From Arthrobacter sp. 31Y (GTDB lineage: Bacteria > Actinomycetota > Actinomycetes > Actinomycetales > Micrococcaceae), in the NCBI RefSeq assembly GCF_000526335.1, contig NZ_JAFW01000001.1:3658001-3722000 (forward strand): a DNA stretch of 64,000 nucleotides, written 5' to 3'. Of the stretch, positions 58,109 through 64,000 are shown piece after piece (positions within the stretch are counted from its first letter, which is position 1; every line of letters starts with the position of its first letter). The notes under the pieces were generated by a model that saw only the letters and a program-made list of their open reading frames with translations, was not told the DNA's origin and ran no database searches. The position numbers and the translations under genes are program-made.

Positions 58109-59274
58109 GAGGAGGGTCCTTTGCTTGAGGTGAATTCGCTGGGCCCGGTTGTTTCGCTGGGTATACCGGAGATGACTTCGTTGTAGTGGCGCACCAGATC
58201 TGCGCTGAGCACGGGCCACGTCCTGCCTTGGACCGAAGCGGTAGCGGCCGTGGCGAACGCGCGGCGCTTGGCGTCGTCGCCGATCAGGTCCTGCACGTAG
58301 CCGCGCAACTGGGCTAGGTTGCCGGGTTCGTATAGCCAGCCGGTGCGCGAGTTTTCCACGAGGTCCAAGGGGCCGCCACGGCCAGTCGCGACCACGGGTA
58401 CGCCCGATGCCATGGCTTCTTGGATGGTCTGGCAGAAGGTCTCGAACTCGCCGGGATGGACGAAGAGGTCGAAGCCAGCGACGGCCTCCGCCAGCGCATC
58501 TCCGCCAAGGAAGCCGGCGAAGTGGGCATTCGGAAGAGCGGCTTGCAGTGCTTCTTTCTGGGGGCCATCGCCGACGATGACCAGCTTCGTGTTCGGCAAA
58601 TCAGCCAGCACGGCGAGATCCTCAACCTGCTTCTCGACGGCGAGCCGGCCGACGTAGCCGATAATCCGGTGACCGTCGGGCGCTACGGAGCTGCGCCACG
58701 CCGTCGAACGCTTAGCGGGATTGAAACGCGCGGTATCCACACCGCGACGCCACATGTCCACGCGCAGGATGCCGCGTCCGCGCAACTGGTTGAGCGCGAA
58801 CGTTGACGGCACCAGGGTTCGGGTGGCCAGGAGGTGGATGTTGTCCACGCGGTTCCAGGCCCAGTTCTCCAGGAACGGCACACCATAACGGGCGGCGTAG
58901 CTGGGAACCTCGGTTTGGTAGATCGCCACAGTGGGGATGCCCAGCTGATGGGCGGCCTGCACGGCACGCCAGCCGAGGACGAAAGGGGAAGCGAGGTGAA
59001 CGACGTCGGGGGAGAAATCGGCAAGGATTCGCTTGACCCGATTCACACCACCCAACGCAACCCGCACATTCGTGTAACCGGCCAGCGGCACAGAAGGCAG
59101 CCGGTGCACATACGCACCTTTCTCGACGCTCGAAACATCAGTGTCCGACGTCGACGGCGCGATCACCATCACCTCATCCCCGCGCTCCTGCAGATGCTCC
59201 AACACCCGCAGTATGGAGTGGGTTACCCCATTCATCAATGGCAGGAATGATTCGGCGACGATTGCGATCCTCAC
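58105..59274 (-). CDS. GT4-family glycosyltransferase
   Basis: 389-aa GT-B enzyme, PimB/MgtA-like. It opens RIAIVAESFLPLMNGVTHS, has the donor-domain motif IGYVGRLAVEKQVEDLAVLA, and the E-x7-E-like segment HPGEFETFCQTIQEAMASGV. Uses a nucleotide-sugar (commonly GDP-mannose or UDP-sugar) to build a glycolipid or polysaccharide at the membrane. The frame is open to 59430, but GTG 59274 begins the fold. Co-translated with the dehydrogenase downstream; its 5' end is close to the divergent beta-propeller gene. Confidence 0.9.
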   Translation of the reverse strand: MRIAIVAESFLPLMNGVTHSILRVLEHLQERGDEVMVIAPSTSDTDVSSVEKGAYVHRLPSVPLAGYTNVRVALGGVNRVKRILADFSPDVVHLASPFVLGWRAVQAAHQLGIPTVAIYQTEVPSYAARYGVPFLENWAWNRVDNIHLLATRTLVPSTFALNQLRGRGILRVDMWRRGVDTARFNPAKRSTAWRSSVAPDGHRIIGYVGRLAVEKQVEDLAVLADLPNTKLVIVGDGPQKEALQAALPNAHFAGFLGGDALAEAVAGFDLFVHPGEFETFCQTIQEAMASGVPVVATGRGGPLDLVENSRTGWLYEPGNLAQLRGYVQDLIGDDAKRRAFATAATASVQGRTWPVLSADLVRHYNEVISGIPSETTGPSEFTSSKGPSS

Positions 59275-59432
59275 GCCTACAACGGTGGTCGCGGCGGTTG
59301 GCGGCGCGGGTTCGAACGGGTGGCTTGCGGGGGAAGAGTTGGTTAACAGGTGGGGGGCTGTTTTGTCTGAGGGCGGTTGTAGACTTCCCATATTCGACGT
59401 GCTGGGCGTCAAAAGTTCTGGGGGTTTCAAAA

Positions 59433-61313
59433 ATGGGTGCTGTTGTTGATTTTTCGCGCGCGCTTGGGGGAGTAACCGTACGACGACGGCGACGCCGGGC
59501 AGCGGCTGGCACTGTCGCCGTCGGTTTGGGGCTGACCATGTTGCTAGGAACCGCAGCCTCGCCAGCGGTGGCAGACGACGTGACCCGCGTGATTCCCGTA
59601 GGGGAGAGGCCGACGTCGATCGCCGTCAACCCGGTAACGGATAAGGCGTATGTGGTCTCGGGTGACGGCGTTTCCATCGTAGGCGGAACCACGTCCGAGG
59701 GCATGCTGTACTACACCGGAGACAGGCCTGCGGATGTGGCCGTGAACTCCGTGACCAACAAGGTGTACGTCAGCGAGGTTGGCGGTTCGGTTGCCGTCGT
59801 GGACGGTGCCACCCATGCGTCCACCTCTGTACCCGTGGGCGCATCTCCCGGTTCCATCGCAGTTAATCCGGTGACCAACAAGATCTACGTGGGAGTGGAC
59901 AACGGCGTCACCATGATCGACGGTGCCACGCTGAAAACCACGCCCTTGCCGCTCGCGGGCGCCCAAGAGATCTTCGTGAATGCCACCACCGGGAAGGTCT
60001 ACGTCCTTGCTGGCGGGATCATCAAGGTTGTTGGCGCCGGCGGTACCGTCACGTCCACCATCAACATTGGTGCAGGCGGCATCCTGGATCTGGCCATCAA
60101 CGAGCAAACCAACAAGATCTACTTCACCACCCTGGGTAAGTACGGAGCCAGCGTCCGGGTGATCGATGGCATCACGGATACTGTCACGGCCTCTGTTCCC
60201 ACCACCAATAATGTGGGCAAGTTGGCGGTGAACCCGGTGACCAACACCATCTACGTTGCCGCGGACAGCACCTCCCTTGACGGCTTTGTGACGGTCATCG
60301 ATGCCTCGACGCTCTCTCAGGTAGCCGAGCTACGGACCCCCACCCGGATCAGGGACATAGTGGTCAACTCGGCCAGCAACAAGGCCTACGCCCTCCTGAG
60401 TGGCAGGGGAGTGGCCGTGGTTGAGGGCGAGAACACCGCCACCGCCGTGTTCTCCGGGCAGGAACCTTTCGATGCGGCGGTCAATCCGACTACGGGCCGG
60501 GTGTACGTCTCCAACACCAGCAGTTCCTCCGTATCCGTGATCGACGGCAATGTTGCAGCGCCTGTCCGGAATGACTTCAACGGTGATTCGTTCCCGGATG
60601 TCTTGGCTCGGGACGCCGCCGGAATTCTGTGGCTGTATCCGGGTAACGGATCCGGTGGCTGGCTTCAGCGGATCCAAGTTGGGCAAGGTTGGAACGTCAT
60701 GAATGCTTTGGTGGCGCCTGGCGACTTCAATGGTGACTCCTTTGCCGATTTGTTGGCCCGTGACTCCGCCGGAATCCTGTGGCTGTACCGCGGAAATGGA
60801 AAAGGTGGCTGGTTCCCCCGCGTCCAGGTCGGGCAGGGCTGGGAGGGCATGAGCGCAATCGAACCCATCAACTTCTTCGGCGACGGATTCGGTGACGTGG
60901 TGGCGCGCGACCGCATCGGTACGTTGTGGCTTTATCGCGGCGACGGCAAGGGTGGCTGGTTGCCCCGCATGTGGGTGGGATCAGGCTGGTCCGCAATGTC
61001 CGAGATCACCGGTGCTGGCGACTTCAACGGTGACGGCGTGACCGACCTGGCAGCCCGCGATAGTGCAGGCGCCCTCTGGCTTTACCCGCCCAGAGGAAGC
61101 AGCGGATGGCTGAGCAGGCAGCAAATTGGACACGGTTGGAACAGCATGGATTCTCTGGTTGGCCCCGGCGACTTCGACGGCGACGGACGCGAGGACATCC
61201 TTGCACGTAACTCCGCCGGTGAGCTCTGGCTGTACTCCGGCGAAGGCGGATCCGCGTGGCCGACTGCCAAGCGTGTGGGAACCGGCTGGGGAGTTATGAC
61301 GGCGATCCTTTAG
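59433..61313 (+). CDS. Secreted beta-propeller / FG-GAP repeat protein
   Basis: 626-aa protein. Arg-rich signal peptide with a TAASPAVADD cleavage area (~residue 45). Residues ~50-370 hold repeated 45-residue YVTN-like units (PTSIAVNPVTDKAYVVS, PGSIAVNPVTNKIYVGV ...), forming a seven-bladed propeller. Residues ~375-626 hold five FG-GAP/VCBS units (DFNGDSFPDVLARDAAGILW, DFDGDGREDILARNSAGELW), with calcium-binding D-x-N-x-D loops. Extracellular; may bind carbohydrate or surface partners. ATG 59433 follows GGGGG. Divergent from the glycosyltransferase/UGD pair. Confidence 0.88.
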   Translation: MGAVVDFSRALGGVTVRRRRRRAAAGTVAVGLGLTMLLGTAASPAVADDVTRVIPVGERPTSIAVNPVTDKAYVVSGDGVSIVGGTTSEGMLYYTGDRPADVAVNSVTNKVYVSEVGGSVAVVDGATHASTSVPVGASPGSIAVNPVTNKIYVGVDNGVTMIDGATLKTTPLPLAGAQEIFVNATTGKVYVLAGGIIKVVGAGGTVTSTINIGAGGILDLAINEQTNKIYFTTLGKYGASVRVIDGITDTVTASVPTTNNVGKLAVNPVTNTIYVAADSTSLDGFVTVIDASTLSQVAELRTPTRIRDIVVNSASNKAYALLSGRGVAVVEGENTATAVFSGQEPFDAAVNPTTGRVYVSNTSSSSVSVIDGNVAAPVRNDFNGDSFPDVLARDAAGILWLYPGNGSGGWLQRIQVGQGWNVMNALVAPGDFNGDSFADLLARDSAGILWLYRGNGKGGWFPRVQVGQGWEGMSAIEPINFFGDGFGDVVARDRIGTLWLYRGDGKGGWLPRMWVGSGWSAMSEITGAGDFNGDGVTDLAARDSAGALWLYPPRGSSGWLSRQQIGHGWNSMDSLVGPGDFDGDGREDILARNSAGELWLYSGEGGSAWPTAKRVGTGWGVMTAIL

Positions 61314-61364
61314 TCGTCAGCCTTAGACGAGATCAGTACCAGGCATTTCTTGGAAGAAGTGAAC

Positions 61365-61817
61365 CTATTGACGAATTTGCTTTCCTTGAATTGCCCCACC
61401 CCGTGCGTCCCGCAGGTCCTTCCTTAACCCACGGTTGTCCTTCCGTAACCCTCGGTTGTCGTCAGCCAACCCCCTGTTGTTCTCCGTCAGCCCACGGTTC
61501 TCCGCCTCCAGCTCCAGCACCAGTTTCACGCCGGCCAGATTCAGCCCCTCATCCAGCAACACTCCAATCCTGCGCAGGGTCGCAAGGTCGTTCTCGCTGT
61601 AACGGCGAGTGCCGCCGTCGGTCCGGTCCGGGGTGAGCAGGCCCTTGCGCTCGTACTGCCGGATGTTCTGCTGCCCAGTGCCAACGAGTTCCGCAGCTAC
61701 CGAGATTGCGTAGACTCCGCGCGCGTCTAGGCCCGCGCCCGAGGTGCCGTCCGCGCCGGAAGAAGCCAGTCCGCCGTCGTACTCTTCAGCGGCGCCAAAG
61801 CCTGCCGAATTTGCCAT
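61365..61817 (-). CDS. MerR-family regulator (HspR-like) with NRGL heptad repeats
   Basis: 150-aa regulator (ATG 61817; an in-frame start at 61832 is also open). MerR winged HTH at ~residues 35-105 (GVYAISVAAELVGTGQQNIR, GGTRRYSENDLATLRRIGVL). The C-terminal dimerisation helix contains successive heptads ENRGLTE, NNRGLAD, DNRGLRK, DNRGLRK, encoded by a 21-bp tandem repeat (61425-61508). Divergent from hsp20, which it probably regulates as HspR-type repressors regulate chaperone genes. Confidence 0.9.
   Translation of the reverse strand: MANSAGFGAAEEYDGGLASSGADGTSGAGLDARGVYAISVAAELVGTGQQNIRQYERKGLLTPDRTDGGTRRYSENDLATLRRIGVLLDEGLNLAGVKLVLELEAENRGLTENNRGLADDNRGLRKDNRGLRKDLRDARGGAIQGKQIRQ
61425..61508. 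repeat. Four 21-bp tandem repeats inside the MerR gene
   Basis: Copies begin at 61425, 61446, 61467 and 61488; each encodes one NRGL heptad of the coiled-coil tail. Period is a multiple of three, so copy number could vary without frameshift. Confidence 0.8.
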
Positions 61818-61851
61818 CCGAAACCTCACCAAAAATCCTCCGAAAACCTAC

Positions 61852-61881
61852 TTGCAGCCACTCTCTCACCAGTGCTATAAA
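61852..61881 (+). promoter_or_regulatory. Promoter of hsp20 with MerR-like spacing
   Basis: -35 TTGCAG (61852-61857), 18-bp spacer, -10 TATAAA (61876-61881). The spacer has AGCCACT-N8-AGTGCT, an imperfect inverted repeat suited to a MerR-type dimer. 80-bp leader to the hsp20 ATG. Confidence 0.5.
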
Positions 61882-61961
61882 AAATCTATACCAGCCACCA
61901 CAGATCGAGCAGGCTGGTACGAACAACATAATCAGCATCAAGACCAGAGGAGTGAGAACCA

Positions 61962-62384
61962 ATGCTGATGCGCACTGACCCGTTCCGCGAATTCGACAGG
62001 CTCGCCCAACAGGTTTTTGGCACAACAGCACGCCCGGCCGGAATGCCGATGGATGCGTGGCAGGAGGACGGACAATTCGTTGTTGCCTTCGATCTGCCGG
62101 GGGTGGATCCGCAGACCGTTGACTTGGACGTCGAACGCAACGTCCTCACGGTCAAGGCCGAACGCAAGTCGCCCGCGGGGGAGAACACCGAGATGATCGC
62201 CGCCGAACGCCCACAGGGCGTGTTCAGCCGCCAGCTCATCCTCGGTGACACCCTCGATACCGACGGCGTCCAGGCCAGCTACGACGCCGGGGTGCTCACA
62301 CTCCGCATCCCCGTCGCCGAGAAAGCCAAGCCGCGGCGCATCGAGATTCAGTCCAATGGGCAGAGGCAGGAAATCAACGCCTAG
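61962..62384 (+). CDS. Hsp20/alpha-crystallin small heat-shock protein
   Basis: 140-aa small chaperone. The N-terminus [20 protein letters not shown] is that of actinobacterial Hsp20. The alpha-crystallin domain spans ~35-130 ([59 protein letters not shown]). Prevents aggregation of unfolding proteins. GGAG precedes ATG 61962. Head of a plus-strand stress cluster with a J-domain protein downstream. Confidence 0.95.
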   Translation: MLMRTDPFREFDRLAQQVFGTTARPAGMPMDAWQEDGQFVVAFDLPGVDPQTVDLDVERNVLTVKAERKSPAGENTEMIAAERPQGVFSRQLILGDTLDTDGVQASYDAGVLTLRIPVAEKAKPRRIEIQSNGQRQEINA

Positions 62385-62549
62385 TCCCGTCCGCCCTGCC
62401 GGAAGGCTCACCCGGGGTGGCCAATCGGCAGGGCGCCAGCCGGGAACAACGGAGGCGGTCGCATCGGAATAGTAGGGCGCAGGCTTCGCGCCACGTCACA
62501 GCGTTTCTTAGCGCACATGAAAGCGACCCCCGCCCGTCGTCTCCCGATT

Positions 62550-62579
62550 GATGGCCCCCGGCTCAGGCCGGGGGCCATC
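62550..62579. terminator. Strong hairpin between hsp20 and the J-domain gene
   Basis: GATGGCCCCCGGC - TCAG - GCCGGGGGCCATC, a perfect 13-bp stem with tetraloop, no T-tract. It would attenuate read-through from hsp20 into the J-domain gene. A second smaller stem, GGCGC/GCGCC, is near 62477-62493. Confidence 0.7.
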
Positions 62580-62610
62580 CCCAAATCCGCAGCAGGAACC
62601 GGAACCAGCA

Positions 62611-63021
62611 GTGAACACCCAACCCGACCACTACGCCACCCTCCACGTGTCGCCGGACGCGACCGCCCGCGAGATCAACCGCGCCTACCGCACCCTTCTT
62701 CGGACCCACCACCCGGACACGCGCCAAAGGGTCGACGACGGCGACACCACCTCCGCGGCCGACCTCCAGGAATTGCACGGCATCATGCAGGCGTACGTCG
62801 TTTTGTCGGACCCGGGGAAGCGGGCGGCTTACGATCGTGCGCAGCGGACGCTTGGCGGTACTGGCGGAACGTCTGGCGTCACGGGCGGGACTCCGGTGAA
62901 AGTGCGCTTCCATAGGACCGAGTCCACCCCTACCCAAAGCGAGCAGTCACCGCTTTCGTTCGGACCAACCCGTTGGGAACCTTCACCCCGCAATCAGAGA
63001 TCACCGAGGAGTAATCAATGA
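62611..63021 (+). CDS. Short J-domain protein
   Basis: 136-aa protein beginning at GTG 62611. J domain at residues 5-75 with the HPD motif at 34-36 (RTLLRTHHPDTRQ). It lacks the Gly/Phe, zinc-finger and substrate domains of DnaJ, having instead a Gly/Thr/Ser-rich low-complexity tail. Stimulates an Hsp70 (DnaK) ATPase by family knowledge. Its stop overlaps the next ATG (ATGA at 63018-63021). The frame is open to 62548, but that part overlaps the hairpin. Confidence 0.88.
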   Translation: MNTQPDHYATLHVSPDATAREINRAYRTLLRTHHPDTRQRVDDGDTTSAADLQELHGIMQAYVVLSDPGKRAAYDRAQRTLGGTGGTSGVTGGTPVKVRFHRTESTPTQSEQSPLSFGPTRWEPSPRNQRSPRSNQ

Positions 63022-63395
63022 GCGCTTGGCGTCCCTACGACGGCCACATCATTCCCGCGTTCTACGAACGGTTCGAGAAACGCTGGGGGAGAGGGACGGC
63101 TCCGTTCCTGGACCCCGAAATCCACGAACAACCCATGCCCCGAGCCCAATGGATCAACCCGGACACGGGTGCTGCCGTGGCCGTGGTCCCCATCTGGACA
63201 GACGACCCCGAGCACCGCTCCTTCGGCGTCTTCTACCTGCCGCCGGCCGGGGATATCTGGATGCTTCGCCCGGGGCCGACGATGTTCCTGGAACCCAGCG
63301 GGGAAGCCAGCCGCGAGCAGGTGACCCTCCGCAACGACGCCTTCAAGAAGGCCGTCAACCATGCCAAGGAGTTCATTTACGGCCCGCAGCTTTGA
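63018..63395 (+). CDS. Hypothetical protein coupled to the J-domain gene
   Basis: 125-aa soluble protein of unknown function: YDGHIIPAFYERFEKRWGRG, PEHRSFGVFYLPPAGDIWML and NDAFKKAVNHAKEFIYG. GAGGAGT lies just upstream of the ATG, which overlaps the J-domain stop. Possibly a client-specific partner of the J protein. No domain recognised. Confidence 0.8.
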   Translation: MSAWRPYDGHIIPAFYERFEKRWGRGTAPFLDPEIHEQPMPRAQWINPDTGAAVAVVPIWTDDPEHRSFGVFYLPPAGDIWMLRPGPTMFLEPSGEASREQVTLRNDAFKKAVNHAKEFIYGPQL

Positions 63396-63473
63396 CGGGA
63401 GGCGACGTCGGCATGTCCCTAGGCACCCGCCGTCGTGCGTTCCTCATCGAGGGGTGTGGTGGAAAAAAGAAGG

Positions 63474-63515
63474 CTGGTGCAGCCTGTGGAACGAATCCCA
63501 AGGCGGCTGCACCAG
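63474..63515. terminator. Inverted repeat after the stress cluster
   Basis: CTGGTGCAGCC (63474-63484) pairs exactly with GGCTGCACCAG (63505-63515), 20-nt loop. GGAAAAAAG precedes it. Likely a transcription end for the cluster in at least one direction. Between 63516 and 63767 I see no supported gene; a minus-strand ORF there is unconvincing. Confidence 0.6.
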
Positions 63516-63767
63516 CTGCTAGTACGACTTTCTGCTATGAGTTGTGACACCTATTCATTGGCCGCTCCTAGTTCCCGGCTTCGATTGTTTCCGGGCCTTT
63601 CAAAGTCTGTGCGGGGCGGGGAGGAGCTGAGGGTGGTCGTTGAGGGCTCCGTCCCAGGGAGAACACCTCCCATTTTACGGCGGCCCTTGGGAAAAAGCGC
63701 TGGAATTCGCGGTATTTCAGGGGAGCCTGCCGGGGGAGCGCGGCGTACCGTGGCACGATAGATCACG

Positions 63768-64000
63768 ATGAAACTGCGCGCTGATCAGACCGGAAACCGT
63801 GGCCTCCCGATGCCCCTTTGGCTACAGGGTGGTTTGGAAGCGGCTCAGGCAGCGTTTATTTCCGCCATTGTGGTGATCCTTCCGTTGGTGGGGGTGTGGG
63901 CCACGGACGGGTTCCAAGACCGGAACGTGGACTCCTTGGCACGATTGGCGGGCCAGGCCTGGCTGCTGATCCATGGTGTTCCGCTGGAGCTGGCGCACGT
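63768..64000 (+). CDS. DUF6350 membrane protein, N-terminal part (cut by window edge)
   Basis: Frame opens at ATG 63768 and runs off the right edge: MKLRADQTGNRGLPMPLWLQ, then GGLEAAQAAFISAIVVILPL and LARLAGQAWLLIHGVPLELA. This is the first part of the DUF6350 family, multi-pass membrane proteins found upstream of purN/purH in actinobacteria. About 77 residues visible, with one complete hydrophobic helix and the start of a second. Confidence 0.85.
   Translation, partial: MKLRADQTGNRGLPMPLWLQGGLEAAQAAFISAIVVILPLVGVWATDGFQDRNVDSLARLAGQAWLLIHGVPLELAH

Noticed and set aside
63551..63766. 71-aa minus-strand ORF
   Set aside because: Pro/Arg/Ser-rich composition, no ribosome site, no family; lies in a probable terminator/promoter region.
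1..64000. tRNA, rRNA or complete insertion sequence
   Set aside because: No cloverleaf with T-loop GGTTCRA pattern, no rRNA-like segment and no transposase frame with terminal repeats was recognised by eye; a tool search could still find a short RNA.

Overview
The window reads as chromosomal DNA of a high-G+C actinobacterium of the Micrococcaceae, most likely Arthrobacter or Paenarthrobacter. The basis is the gene families present (DUF222-HNH, DUF6350, Hsp20 with a divergent MerR regulator, GAF-ANTAR, DUF6807 next to a Gfo/Idh oxidoreductase, ESX-type toxin loci), the GTG/TTG starts, the ATGA/GTGA overlaps and the codon bias. No rRNA, tRNA, CRISPR array or complete insertion sequence was recognised. 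Gene identities come from reading the translated sequence; no database search was run.

Layout. 1-2.6 kb: end of an MFS transporter, a nucleoside hydrolase and an ArsR-SRPBCC regulator that looks leaderless. 2.6-9.4 kb: a carbohydrate operon (GH42 beta-galactosidase, two CUT1 permeases, a Tat-type binding lipoprotein, a DUF624 protein). 9.5-14.9 kb: DUF222-HNH, DinB and VOC enzymes, a lipoprotein, an SDR and a GNAT. 14.9-21.4 kb: GH3 glycosidase, a frameshifted Gfo/Idh oxidoreductase, DUF6807, a cupin and a LacI regulator. Seven related sites near the core GAWAGTTTC lie upstream of the beta-galactosidase, between GH3 and Gfo/Idh, and just before lacI. They suggest one LacI regulon joining the two sugar blocks. 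21.6-31 kb: ANTAR regulator, SHOCT protein, MFS exporter, two unknown proteins, a TetR-controlled oxidoreductase/hydrolase pair, TerC, and a self-regulated membrane protein/winged-helix pair.

31-42 kb is the accessory centre: a minus-strand polymorphic-toxin locus. Three small WXG100/ESX-like proteins precede a 794-aa toxin with a probable DNA/RNA nuclease C-terminus. Behind it stand two paralogous ~217-aa immunity genes, four Imm52-like paralogues and decayed immunity fragments. Further immunity-like genes, including a SUKH/SMI1 member, lie upstream. 42-50 kb: small membrane proteins, a MarR/EamA pair, an SRA-HNH modification-dependent restriction enzyme, a chimeric DHFR/McrC pseudogene, a flavin monooxygenase and a cold-shock gene. 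50-56 kb: a large LuxR-type ATPase regulator, an APC permease, a membrane protein and a pRiA4b ORF-3-like protein. 56-61 kb: excalibur lipoprotein, UDP-sugar dehydrogenase, glycosyltransferase and a secreted beta-propeller/FG-GAP protein. 61-64 kb: MerR/Hsp20/J-domain stress cluster and the start of a DUF6350 membrane protein.

The most unusual structure is a family of four non-coding arrays (about 39.90-39.99, 42.08-42.16, 49.77-49.86 and 53.98-54.07 kb). A CACCTAG-like heptamer recurs every 21 or 22 bp, two helical turns, with linker sequence shared between arrays. One array is upstream of the toxin operon, one upstream of a small membrane protein, one immediately upstream of the LuxR ATPase gene, and one beyond the APC permease. 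I propose a dedicated cis-element for a local regulatory circuit around the toxin locus; this is inference.
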